A stretch of DNA of 64,000 nucleotides, taken from assembly GCA_022508535.1 (NCBI GenBank), contig JAFLUZ010000001.1, forward strand, positions 1 through 64,000, given 5' to 3'. Shown one piece after another: positions 53,360 through 61,264 of the stretch. Both the position numbers and the translations under genes were made by a program. The DNA is from Erysipelotrichales bacterium. Its GTDB lineage: Bacteria > Bacillota_I > Bacilli_A > RFN20 > CAG-826. The first letter of the stretch is position 1; every line of letters starts with the position of its first letter. The notes under the pieces are model-generated. The model did not search any database and was not told the DNA's origin. It saw only the letters and a list, made by a program, of their open reading frames with translations.

Positions 53360-53939
53360 GGAAATATGCCTCGTCAATTGCTTTTAAAATTTCATATCTT
53401 GGCATATAACCTTGTTTAATTTCAATTCCTTTTTCCATAATTTCAGATACTGGAATAGATGCTCTTTCTTTTGATTTATAAAAAGAAATAACAAATGAAG
53501 CGTCTAAAAGATAAACTTTATCAAGACTTTCAAGTGATATAACAAAAAATGCAATACCACCATGTTTGATAACCTTTTCTAAGTGGCTAATTTGGTGAGG
53601 TGTGATATTGTGCAAAGGAAGAGAAGTTTTACTTTTAGTGTTTTTGGCTTCAAAATCAATATATTTTCCTCGGTATACTCCGTTATAATCAGTAGTAGAT
53701 TGCTTTTCAAAATAAGCATCTACGATTTTTGCTCCGTGTGTATAATCAACACGAACAACATTAATCGGAGTAGGTCGTTTTGTAATAATAGCAAGATCGT
53801 TTGCATCAAAAAACTCTAAAGACAAGTTGATATCATTTTCAAAGTCCATACCACGATTTTTATAAACGGTATCGCTATTTTTCTTTTTTGGCTCTTTGCT
53901 TTTGAAAACCGCATGACTTCCGTTTGGATAATTTATCAC
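53343..53939 (-). CDS. recU: Holliday junction resolvase RecU
   Basis: Cleaves four-way DNA junctions in recombination and segregation. NYPNGSHAVF opens the protein; KNRGMDFENDINLS, then RVDYTHGAKIVDAYF and YIDFEAKNTKSKTSLPLHNI hold the PD-(D/E)XK catalytic residues. The length is 198. AGGAGG is 8 bases before GTG 53939, whereas the GTG at 53948 touches it, so the protein begins MINYPNGS, like the B. subtilis enzyme. Confidence 0.95.
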   Translation of the reverse strand: MINYPNGSHAVFKSKEPKKKNSDTVYKNRGMDFENDINLSLEFFDANDLAIITKRPTPINVVRVDYTHGAKIVDAYFEKQSTTDYNGVYRGKYIDFEAKNTKSKTSLPLHNITPHQISHLEKVIKHGGIAFFVISLESLDKVYLLDASFVISFYKSKERASIPVSEIMEKGIEIKQGYMPRYEILKAIDEAYFHEKNN

Positions 53940-53985
53940 AATACTCACCTCCTAAAATTACATGCCACTTTTAGTGTGGTCGATT

Positions 53986-54711
53986 TTATGAAAGATAATT
54001 ACGAACATTTTCTTTAAATTCTTTAGATGATACATCTTCTCCATCAATTAGTTTTTTAATAGTGTTTTGCACTGGTTCTGGGAAGTGTTTCATATGTTTA
54101 AGAACTTTTAAATACTCTTCATATATTTTATCTTCCGATTTTAATACGATTTTATAAAGTAACATTAAATCTTTTGCATCGTTTAATGGGTCGTGCGATG
54201 CACCAGTAGGTTCAACACCAAATAGTTTTAAATAGTTAACTAATGAGTAAGGATTATCCTTATCATCTTTCACATATTGGGATAAAACAGCTGCAAAATC
54301 TATATCATTTCTTATCACGTGTTGAACAATGTCTTTGTTAGCATTTGGATGTGCCTCAAGTGATTTTGCAAGTATTCTTAAATCGTGATTACCAAAAGTC
54401 ATAAATGCCATCTTATTATAAGAAAGTCCACAATAATTCTTAAGCTTTTCCATAGCTTCTTTAAAACTAATACCATCTTTATTTAGAATGTCAGGAGTAA
54501 TACCAGTTAATTCTTGTACGAATCGCCCAATTGGTCCTGTTGCTTTAACATAAAACTTTAACCCTGGATATATTTTTCTAATGCGATATTTATAATCTAA
54601 ATCTACTTTTACTGCACCTAAGGCAATCATTTCGTGCGAAAATTGTGTTCCTTCTAAATCAATAAAGACAATGTGTTTTCTTTTGTTTAATAATTTTATA
54701 AGACTTTTCAT
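53986..54711 (-). CDS. DEDD-family 3'-5' exonuclease
   Basis: An exonuclease of the RNase T/DNA polymerase epsilon-like fold. Motif I is VFIDLEGTQFS (residues 15-25), motif II includes FMTFGNHDLRIL near 105, and motif III is HDPLNDAKDLMLLY near 175. Substrate (DNA or RNA) is unknown; KapD-like exonucleases of Bacillus are similar in size. AAGAGGT is 9 bases before the ATG. It is transcribed towards recU and may belong to the same operon (46-base gap). Confidence 0.8.
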   Translation of the reverse strand: MKSLIKLLNKRKHIVFIDLEGTQFSHEMIALGAVKVDLDYKYRIRKIYPGLKFYVKATGPIGRFVQELTGITPDILNKDGISFKEAMEKLKNYCGLSYNKMAFMTFGNHDLRILAKSLEAHPNANKDIVQHVIRNDIDFAAVLSQYVKDDKDNPYSLVNYLKLFGVEPTGASHDPLNDAKDLMLLYKIVLKSEDKIYEEYLKVLKHMKHFPEPVQNTIKKLIDGEDVSSKEFKENVRNYLS

Positions 54712-54774
54712 AATACGACCTCTTAATTAGTATACCATTGTAAAAAAAATAGTCCATTTAAAACAAAATAAGTA

Positions 54775-54801
54775 ACTAGATTTTTTTTAACTCATATAAA
54801 T
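54775..54801 (+). promoter_or_regulatory. Candidate mother-cell sigma promoter (Cys-rich gene)
   Basis: AC (54775-54776), 16 bases, CATATAAAT (54793-54801). The final TA of CATAnnnTA is AT here, so the match is imperfect. The gene begins about 45 bases later. Confidence 0.3.
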
Positions 54802-54846
54802 AAGTGAGCTTAATAATAAGCTCTTAAACTGTAGGTGGAGTTAAAT

Positions 54847-55326
54847 ATGTTTTTTTGTAATAATAGTTTTTTTAACTTTAACAATTGCTGTGTATCAACC
54901 TGCACCCCAACAGCTTGTGGACCAACTGTCGTTGTAACCTGTGACAATTGCTGTACTAGAGTATGCTCGGAAGTAACATTTACAGTCACAATTACTAATA
55001 CTGCAACTTGCACAATAGAATGCGCTGCTTTGCATATTAATGTGCCGCGTTCATTCTGCTTCCATCCAGGAAGTATACAAGTTGATAGCACACCACAAGA
55101 AACTGCTACACCAGAATGTATTTCATTAGGAACAATTGCCCCAAGTGCAACTGTTACAGTCACATATACAGTCACCGTTATGGAATGCAAACGTTATAAT
55201 AAAACACAAGCATTATTAACAGGTGTTGTATGTTGTTGCTGTGAAAACAAGAAAGTCAAAATTCCTTCTAATGTGAATTGCTTGCAAGTTTGCTGCTGTT
55301 GCTGCGGATCTACCACTAGCGAATAA
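54847..55326 (+). CDS. Cysteine-rich DUF11-like protein, possible spore coat/exosporium protein
   Basis: A 159-residue protein with about 30 cysteines. An N-terminal Asn/Phe/Cys block (MFFCNNSFFNFNNCC) precedes a beta-sandwich of the DUF11/conserved-repeat type: SEVTFTVTITNTATCTIECA, HPGSIQVDST and GTIAPSATVTVTYTVTV. It ends in cysteine clusters (CCCCENKK and VCCCCCG). No signal peptide is seen, so it is probably used inside the mother cell, where disulfide or metal cross-linking of a coat could occur. GGTGGAG stands before ATG 54847. Its own promoter-like site and terminator make it a single gene. Function is inferred from composition. Confidence 0.6.
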   Translation: MFFCNNSFFNFNNCCVSTCTPTACGPTVVVTCDNCCTRVCSEVTFTVTITNTATCTIECAALHINVPRSFCFHPGSIQVDSTPQETATPECISLGTIAPSATVTVTYTVTVMECKRYNKTQALLTGVVCCCCENKKVKIPSNVNCLQVCCCCCGSTTSE

Positions 55327-55348
55327 TAGTTAAAGTAATAAAATATTT

Positions 55349-55373
55349 AGGCCAACTATGTTGGCCTTTTTTA
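55349..55373 (+). terminator. Terminator after the Cys-rich gene
   Basis: AGGCCAAC-TAT-GTTGGCCT is followed by a T-run. It has nearly the same loop and stem as the terminator after lemA. Confidence 0.8.
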
Positions 55374-55393
55374 TTTCTCACCCCATAAAATTA

Positions 55394-55422
55394 TTGAATA
55401 CCACTATACAAAAGTGTATAAT
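55394..55422 (+). promoter_or_regulatory. Sigma-A promoter of gpsB
   Basis: TTGAAT (55394-55399), 17 bases, TATAAT (55417-55422), 22 bases before the ATG. Confidence 0.75.
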
Positions 55423-55444
55423 ACACTTTGTAGGAACAGAATTT

Positions 55445-55804
55445 ATGAAAAGTGGAATAGTATTGGATTCAAAAAAAATTATTGATAAAACATTCTCGGC
55501 TTCTGTGAAGGGATATCGTGCTTTAGAAGTAGATGAATTTCTTGACCTTGTTGCAAATGATTATGATGAATTTGCTAATGAGTTAGAAAAACTTAATAAA
55601 GAACTAGATTCTATAAAAACTCAGAATAAAGAATATTTTAAACAAATTTCTGAATTAGAAGCGAAAAACGCAATGCTTAGTAATAAGATTTCTTCAATCA
55701 AAGATGACACAGCAGTTTCACTTTCTAATTTGGATTTATTGAATCGAATAAAAAAATTAGAAGATGCTTTATTTAAAGCGGGAATTGATCCTACAAAACT
55801 ATAA
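55445..55804 (+). CDS. gpsB: Cell-division protein GpsB (DivIVA domain)
   Basis: A membrane-curvature adaptor that links penicillin-binding proteins to septum and side wall. DKTFSASVKGYRALEVDEFL (about residues 13-32) with DLVANDYDEF is the N-terminal DivIVA/GpsB lipid-binding domain. A coiled coil follows to about residue 90, and LLNRIKKLEDALFK is the hexamer-forming tail. The length of 119 is slightly more than GpsB (98) and below DivIVA. The next gene is rnpB, as in B. subtilis, which supports GpsB. Confidence 0.87.
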   Translation: MKSGIVLDSKKIIDKTFSASVKGYRALEVDEFLDLVANDYDEFANELEKLNKELDSIKTQNKEYFKQISELEAKNAMLSNKISSIKDDTAVSLSNLDLLNRIKKLEDALFKAGIDPTKL

Positions 55805-55807
55805 ATT

Positions 55808-56153
55808 AATTTCGACCCGGATAATTGCTGATGTGTTTACATTAGAGGAAAGTCCATGCTCGCACTAGCTGAGATGCTAGTAGTGATTGTGCTAGATGAA
55901 AAAATAAATCTAGGTATATGGGAGCATATAACGGCAATTCGATAACCTAAGTCGCAAGATATGGTTTAGAATTTGAAAGTGCCATAGTGACGATTTTTAT
56001 GGGAAACTGTAATAGTGGAACGCGGTAAACCCCACAAGCGAGAAACCCAAATTTGGTAGGGGAAGTTTAGAAGAAGAATTCAATTTTTCTAGGCATGCTA
56101 ACGCATAGATAAATAATTATCCTTGACAGAACATGGCTTATAGGGTCGAAATA
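55808..56153 (+). ncRNA. rnpB: RNase P RNA (type B)
   Basis: The catalytic RNA that trims tRNA 5' ends. TTTCGACCC (55810-55818) pairs perfectly with GGGTCGAAA (56143-56151) as helix P1. Between them are GAGGAAAGTCCATGCTCGC, GAAAGTGCCATAGTGACG, GGAACGCGGTAAACCCC, GCGAGAAACCCAAATTTGG and GACAGAACATGGCTTA. These match conserved parts of Bacillus rnpB. At about 345 bases it is shorter than the 401 of B. subtilis, so some peripheral helices are reduced. Confidence 0.96.
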
Positions 56154-56169
56154 CTCAACTGGAGGAAAT

Positions 56170-56754
56170 ATGAATTTACCAAATAAGATAACGACATTTA
56201 GAATGGTTTTAGTTGTAGCGCTTATTGCAGTGTTGCTCCTACCTTTTGAATACGGCTATGTATTTGGTAGTTCAGTTTTAACTTGGCAGTATTTAGTTGC
56301 ATTTATTATTTTCTTTGTTGCAAGTGTATCAGATTTTTTTGATGGCTATATTGCAAGAAAATATAATTTAGTAACTACATTTGGAAAATTTATGGATCCG
56401 ATTGCAGATAAATTATTAGTTAATTCTGCCTTTATAATTTTAGCTATTCAAGGACCATATCGCATTCCGGCAATCGTGGTTGTTATTATGATTGGTCGCG
56501 ATATTATAGTTGATGCTTTAAGAATGATTTCGGTGCAAAAAGGAATAGTTATTGCGGCAAGTAAATTGGGCAAATTAAAAACAGTCACACAAATGGTTGC
56601 ATTATCGTTTGTGTTTCTTGCTGATTGGCCGTTTAGTCTTTTAGGAACAAAAGGATGGGTGGGAATTTCGCTTTGCTATTTAGCTGCGTTAGTATCACTT
56701 GTCTCAGGCATAGATTATGTTATTAAAGGCCGAAAGGTTTTTAAGGATGAATAG
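56170..56754 (+). CDS. pgsA: CDP-diacylglycerol-glycerol-3-phosphate phosphatidyltransferase
   Basis: A membrane enzyme of phosphatidylglycerol synthesis. The CDP-alcohol motif D-x2-DG-x2-AR-x8-G-x3-D-x3-D is seen as SDFFDGYIARKYNLVTTFGK with FMDPIADKLLV. About five membrane helices are present. The length of 194 is normal. GGAGG lies 7 bases upstream. pgsA-cinA-recA is the usual Firmicute order. Confidence 0.96.
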   Translation: MNLPNKITTFRMVLVVALIAVLLLPFEYGYVFGSSVLTWQYLVAFIIFFVASVSDFFDGYIARKYNLVTTFGKFMDPIADKLLVNSAFIILAIQGPYRIPAIVVVIMIGRDIIVDALRMISVQKGIVIAASKLGKLKTVTQMVALSFVFLADWPFSLLGTKGWVGISLCYLAALVSLVSGIDYVIKGRKVFKDE

Positions 56755-56756
56755 TT

Positions 56757-57215
56757 ATGTATAGTAAACTAGTAGAAACATTAAAAGAAAAAAATCTTTC
56801 AATAGGTAGTGTTGAAAGTCTAACAGCTGGATTGTTTTGCGCAAATATTGCTAGTGTTTCCGGAGCAAGTTCTGTTTTACGAGGTGGACTTGTTACGTAT
56901 GCTAGTGAGTTAAAAGAAAAACTTGCTGATGTTGATGAAGAAGTTATTACACAATTTGGAGTTGTTTCTGAAGAAGTTGCAAGATTAATGGCTAGTGGTG
57001 GACAAAAAAAATTAGAAACAAATATCTGTGTTTCTTTCACCGGTAATGCTGGGCCATCTGTTTTGGAAAATAAAAAAGTTGGAGAAGTATTTATTGGCTT
57101 TGCAATAAATGATAAACTTATTGTTGAACATAAAATTTTCTCTGGTAATAGAAATGAAATTCGTGAGCAAGTGTGTTTGTTTGCTTGTGAAAAACTATTA
57201 AAATTAATCGCTTAA
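56757..57215 (+). CDS. cinA: Nicotinamide-nucleotide amidase domain (CinA C-terminal type)
   Basis: A PncC-like enzyme that deamidates nicotinamide mononucleotide. SIGSVESLTAGLFCANIASV (about 16-35) with the catalytic Ser in the ESLTAG motif, YASELKEKLADV and VSFTGNAGPS match the CinA C-terminal domain. At 152 residues the N-terminal COG1058 domain found in full B. subtilis CinA is absent. It stands 2 bases after pgsA and before recA, so naming it cinA reflects position as much as domain content. Confidence 0.88.
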   Translation: MYSKLVETLKEKNLSIGSVESLTAGLFCANIASVSGASSVLRGGLVTYASELKEKLADVDEEVITQFGVVSEEVARLMASGGQKKLETNICVSFTGNAGPSVLENKKVGEVFIGFAINDKLIVEHKIFSGNRNEIREQVCLFACEKLLKLIA

Positions 57216-57266
57216 TTGCGAAGTTTATAAATTGAACGACTATATTATTAATGGAAGGTGAAAAAC

Positions 57267-58271
57267 ATGGCTGAAAAAGTAGAAAAGACAAAAACAAAAG
57301 AAGAAGCACTTGCTGATGCAATTAAAAGTATTGAAAAAGCATATGGCAAAGGCTCAATTATGAAATTAGGAGAAAGACCTAATGTAGATGTGGATGCTAT
57401 CCCTACTGGATCTTTATCATTAGATTACGCTTTAGGTATTGGCGGATATCCAAAAGGAAGAATTATTGAAATATATGGACCAGAGTCATCAGGTAAGACA
57501 ACATTTGCTTTACACGCAATTGCAGAATGTCAAGCCCGTGGTGGCCGTGCTGCCTTTGTTGATGCCGAACATGCGATTGATCCAATTTATGCAAAAAATT
57601 TAGGTGTAAATACGGATGAATTAATCTTATCTCAACCAGATAATGGTGAACAAGCTCTAGAAATCGTTCATATGTTAGCCTCTTCAAATGCAATAGATAT
57701 TATTGTTGTTGATAGTGTTGCAGCACTTGTTCCACAAGCAGAACTTGATGGCGAAATGGGAGATGCTCAAGTTGGTTTACAAGCTCGCTTAATGTCTAAA
57801 GCTATGCGTAAATTAGCAGGTATCTTAAATAAGTCATCATGTACAATTATATTTATTAATCAATTAAGAGAAAAAGTTGGAGTAATGTATGGAAACCCAG
57901 AAACTACTACAGGTGGACGTGCATTAAAATTCTATGCTTCAATTCGTATTGAAATTAGACGTGGTGAAGTAATTAAAGAAGGTAGCGAAATTGTCGGTAA
58001 TTCCGTTAACGTTAAAATTGTTAAAAACAAAGTTGCACCACCATTTAAAACATGTAAAGTAGATGTAATTTATGGACAAGGTGTTTCAAAATATGGCGAA
58101 GCGGTTGATCTTGGTGTTTTGTCGGGAATTGTCAAAAAAGCTGGATCTTGGTATGAAATCAATGGCGATAGAATTGGTCAAGGCCGTGAAACTGCAATCG
58201 AATTCTTAAAAGAACACGAAGATGTTTATCAAGAAGTTTTAAAAAGTATTCGCGAAATGCAAGGAAAATAA
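57267..58271 (+). CDS. recA: Recombinase RecA
   Basis: The DNA strand-exchange protein and SOS co-protease. Walker A is GPESSGKTT near residue 72. [14 protein letters not shown] and NKVAPPFK are invariant RecA blocks. The length of 334 is normal. ATG 57267 is preferred, with GGAAGG 8 bases upstream. No LexA box is evident just before it. RecX is encoded apart at 24.8 kb. Confidence 0.99.
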   Translation: MAEKVEKTKTKEEALADAIKSIEKAYGKGSIMKLGERPNVDVDAIPTGSLSLDYALGIGGYPKGRIIEIYGPESSGKTTFALHAIAECQARGGRAAFVDAEHAIDPIYAKNLGVNTDELILSQPDNGEQALEIVHMLASSNAIDIIVVDSVAALVPQAELDGEMGDAQVGLQARLMSKAMRKLAGILNKSSCTIIFINQLREKVGVMYGNPETTTGGRALKFYASIRIEIRRGEVIKEGSEIVGNSVNVKIVKNKVAPPFKTCKVDVIYGQGVSKYGEAVDLGVLSGIVKKAGSWYEINGDRIGQGRETAIEFLKEHEDVYQEVLKSIREMQGK

Positions 58272-58283
58272 TTTACAAAAACA

Positions 58284-58309
58284 AAGGAAGTGTAACGCTT
58301 CCTTTTTTG
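58284..58309 (+). terminator. Terminator after recA
   Basis: GGAAGTG and CGCTTCC pair around TAA and are followed by six T residues. Confidence 0.75.
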
Positions 58310-58342
58310 TATAAAAAATTTCTTTTATATGAAATATAAATT

Positions 58343-58528
58343 TGCTATAATAATATCGTATCTGAGTTACAGATTCCATATAAATGTCGTCGATAAGTTG
58401 TTAAATAAGCGTATGCTTTTAAATACATAGTCGAATAATTAATATTTTTATGTACTAATAAAACGATATTTAGGATATTTTTACTAGATATAAACATTTT
58501 TGATATTGGAAAGAAAGGAGATTATATT
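58343..58528 (+). promoter_or_regulatory. Extended -10 promoter and long leader of rny
   Basis: TGCTATAAT (58343-58351) is an extended -10 box, leaving a leader of about 170 bases before rny. It holds small hairpins (ATCTG-AGTTA-CAGAT and AAGC-GTAT-GCTT) but matches no riboswitch I know. AAAGGAG lies 8 bases before the start codon. I see no open reading frame of note in it. Confidence 0.5.
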
Positions 58529-60100
58529 ATGCCAATAACATTAGTGAGTGAAACGCTTTTAGTTGCAGTTATTGTTGGTATTGTATTTACTGCAGTTGGT
58601 GTTGGAGCAGTTATTTTACTCCAAAAAATTAAAGGACAAAATGCTGATAAAGCTGCTAAAAAAATTATTAAAGATGCAGAAACTAAGAGTGAACATTTAA
58701 TTAAAACTGCACAACTTGATGCAAAGCAAGCCGCATATGAATTGCGTGTTGAAGCCGAAAAAGAAATCAAAGAAAAGAAAAATGAATTAAATCAAATAGA
58801 GAACAAATTATTTCAAAGAGAGCAAGCCATTGATCGTAGAGACATCGCTTTAATTGAAAAAGAAAAAAGTATTGAAGCTAAAAATGAAGATGCAAATAAA
58901 CGCTTGAAAGAAATTCAAAGAAAAGATGAATTACTTCAAGCAAAAATTGATTCAATTCTTGTCGAATTAGAAAAAGTGTCTAATATGTCTGTCAATGAGG
59001 CTCGTGATGAGATATTTAAAAGAGTGGAAGCAAAACTTTCAAAAGAAATTGCTGCTTTTATTAAAAACAAAGAAGAAGAAGCTAAAGAAGAGTGTAATGC
59101 TAAAGCAAAAGAAATGTTAGGTATGGCAATTAGCAAATATGCCCAAGAAGTTACAATTGAAAGAACTGTTTCTGTTGTTTCATTACCTAACGATGAAATG
59201 AAAGGTAGAATCATTGGCCGTGAAGGTCGTAATATTAGATCTTTAGAACAATTACTTGGTGTTGACTTAATTATTGATGACACACCAGAAGTTATTACAA
59301 TTTCTTGTTTTAATCCAATTAGAAGAGAAATTGCTCGTCGTTCCCTTGAATACTTAATTAAGGATGGAAGAATTCAACCTGGTAGAATTGAAGAAATAGT
59401 TGAAAAGGCTAAAGGTGAAGTTGATGAGATTATTAATGCTGCAGGACAAGAGGCTGCATTTAAATTAGGAATTTCAAGAATTTCTAAAGAATTACTTCAC
59501 TATGTTGGTAGACTTAAATTCAGAACATCATATGGTCAAAACGTTTATGAACATTCTATCGAAGCTGCTCTTCTTGCTGGCACAATGGCTGCTGAATTAG
59601 GTCTTGATCAAAACTTAGCAAAACGTGCTGGATTATTACACGACATTGGTAAAGCTGTTGACTTTGAAATGGATGGAAGCCATGTGGAAATTGGTGTTCG
59701 TTTAGCGAAAAAATTTGGTGAATCAGAAGTTGTTATCAATGCAATTGAATCTCACCACGGAGATGTAGAAGCTAAATTTGTAATTTCTAATCTTGTCCAA
59801 GCTGCCGATACATTATCAGCTGCACGCCCTGGTGCAAGAAGTGAGACATTAGAAAACTACATTAAACGTATCGAACAATTAGAAGATATTTGTAAATCTT
59901 TTGAAGGAGTTTCTTCTTCATACGCTATGCAATCCGGACGTGAAGTACGTGTTATGGTAATTCCTGAAAAGATTGATGATTTGCAAGCTTATAAATTAGC
60001 ACGTGATATTCGTGAAAAGATTGAAAATGAAATGACTTATCCAGGACAAATTAAAGTTTCGGTAATTCGAGAATATCGTGCTATTGAAACAGCTAAATAA
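58529..60100 (+). CDS. rny: Ribonuclease Y
   Basis: The membrane-tethered endoribonuclease that starts mRNA decay in Firmicutes. An N-terminal helix ([20 protein letters not shown]) and a long coiled coil (35-190) are followed by a KH domain ([20 protein letters not shown]) and an HD domain ([24 protein letters not shown]). The length of 523 is typical. recA-rny-ymdB-spoVS is the B. subtilis order. A terminator follows before ymdB. Confidence 0.98.
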   Translation: MPITLVSETLLVAVIVGIVFTAVGVGAVILLQKIKGQNADKAAKKIIKDAETKSEHLIKTAQLDAKQAAYELRVEAEKEIKEKKNELNQIENKLFQREQAIDRRDIALIEKEKSIEAKNEDANKRLKEIQRKDELLQAKIDSILVELEKVSNMSVNEARDEIFKRVEAKLSKEIAAFIKNKEEEAKEECNAKAKEMLGMAISKYAQEVTIERTVSVVSLPNDEMKGRIIGREGRNIRSLEQLLGVDLIIDDTPEVITISCFNPIRREIARRSLEYLIKDGRIQPGRIEEIVEKAKGEVDEIINAAGQEAAFKLGISRISKELLHYVGRLKFRTSYGQNVYEHSIEAALLAGTMAAELGLDQNLAKRAGLLHDIGKAVDFEMDGSHVEIGVRLAKKFGESEVVINAIESHHGDVEAKFVISNLVQAADTLSAARPGARSETLENYIKRIEQLEDICKSFEGVSSSYAMQSGREVRVMVIPEKIDDLQAYKLARDIREKIENEMTYPGQIKVSVIREYRAIETAK

Positions 60101-60106
60101 TTTATT

Positions 60107-60134
60107 GTGGGCCAAGTCAATGGCCCACTTTATT
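60107..60134 (+). terminator. Terminator after rny
   Basis: GTGGGCC and GGCCCAC form a 7-bp stem followed by TTTATTT, 5 bases before the ymdB ribosome binding site. Confidence 0.7.
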
Positions 60135-60153
60135 TATGAAAGGAGTTGAGAAA

Positions 60154-60942
60154 GTGAAAATATTAATGATAGGTGATATTGTTGGAAAAAATGGACGACA
60201 AGTAGTTAATAAACTTTTACCAGGTATTATAAAAAAGCATAATATTGATTTTGTTATTGCAAATGGTGAAAATGCCACACATGGTAAAGGGTTAATTGAA
60301 AATCACTATAATTATTTATTAAATTCTGGTGTTGATGTTGTAACACTAGGCAATCACTATAACTCCAAAGATGAAATAGTTTCTTATATTAACGGAGCAG
60401 ATCAATTAATAAGACCATGCAATTTAAAAAATGATTTTCCTGGTGTTGGCTCTGCTATTTATAATGTTAATGATTATCTAATCCGCGTTACTAACGTATT
60501 AGGCAAGGCGTTTATGAAGGAAGAAATTATTTCCCCTTATGATGCAATAAAAAATATTATTGAAAATGAAGAAAAAGCTGATATTCATATAATTGATTTT
60601 CATGGAGAGGCGACAGGTGAAAAACAAAGTATTGCTTGGGCCTTTGATGGATTAGTATCTGCAGTCATTGGAACACATACTCATGTTCAAACTCGGGATG
60701 CAAGAATCTTGCCTAACGGGACTGGATTTATGTGTGATGTTGGAATGTGTGGGCCATATAATGGAGTTCTAGGATCTAAGAGAGAAAATGTAATATCTAC
60801 TCTTTGGTTAGATGATGCAAAACCATTTGTTGTCGAAGATAAAGATGATTCATTATTTAATGCTGTAATATTAGATATTAATGAAGAAAATGGAAAGTGT
60901 GAAAATATTTCTCCAATTTATCTTATAGAAAATCATAAGTAA
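60154..60942 (+). CDS. ymdB: YmdB metallophosphoesterase
   Basis: A calcineurin-type phosphodiesterase implicated in biofilm and motility choice and active on 2',3'-cyclic nucleotides in B. subtilis. MIGDIVGKNGRQVV (metal-binding Asp), IANGENATHGKG, LGNHYN and THTHVQTRDARILPNGTGF carry the metal-site residues. GTG 60154 with AAAGGAG 8 bases upstream gives 262 residues, near the 264 of B. subtilis. An in-frame ATG six codons earlier overlaps the binding site. Confidence 0.95.
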   Translation: MKILMIGDIVGKNGRQVVNKLLPGIIKKHNIDFVIANGENATHGKGLIENHYNYLLNSGVDVVTLGNHYNSKDEIVSYINGADQLIRPCNLKNDFPGVGSAIYNVNDYLIRVTNVLGKAFMKEEIISPYDAIKNIIENEEKADIHIIDFHGEATGEKQSIAWAFDGLVSAVIGTHTHVQTRDARILPNGTGFMCDVGMCGPYNGVLGSKRENVISTLWLDDAKPFVVEDKDDSLFNAVILDINEENGKCENISPIYLIENHK

Positions 60943-60980
60943 AAAAATATAATCATAAGTTTTCTTAAGGGAGAAAATTT

Positions 60981-61253
60981 ATGATCGAATTAATTAAAGT
61001 TTCAAAAAATTCAAATGTAAATGCAGTCGCAGGAAGTATTGCAAGTATTATGCGTGGACAAAATCAACTTATCGTTCAAACAGTTGGAGCTGGTTCACTA
61101 AATCAAGCTATTAAAGCTTTGGCTATTGCTAGAGGCTATCTAACCCCTAGTGGAATAGAATTATATAGTTATCCGTCTTTTAAAGAAGTAATCATTGATA
61201 AAATGACGAAAACTGCAATTAGATTAACAATTGTCAAAAAATTAACGAAGTAG
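60981..61253 (+). CDS. spoVS: Stage V sporulation protein S
   Basis: A small Alba-related protein that affects septation and coat steps in sporulation. IELIKVSKNSNVNAVAGSIA and VGAGSLNQAIKALAIARGYL with TPSGIEL match the family throughout. At 90 residues it is close to B. subtilis SpoVS (86). AAGGGAG precedes the ATG. It is followed by miaB after 11 bases. In B. subtilis spoVS is sigma-H dependent; I cannot confirm that here. Confidence 0.97.
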   Translation: MIELIKVSKNSNVNAVAGSIASIMRGQNQLIVQTVGAGSLNQAIKALAIARGYLTPSGIELYSYPSFKEVIIDKMTKTAIRLTIVKKLTK

Positions 61254-61264
61254 GAGTGATATAA

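Noticed and set aside
54810-55190. A valine-rich frame opposite the Cys-rich gene
   Set aside because: It arises from the complement of Thr/Val codons and lacks a start signal.
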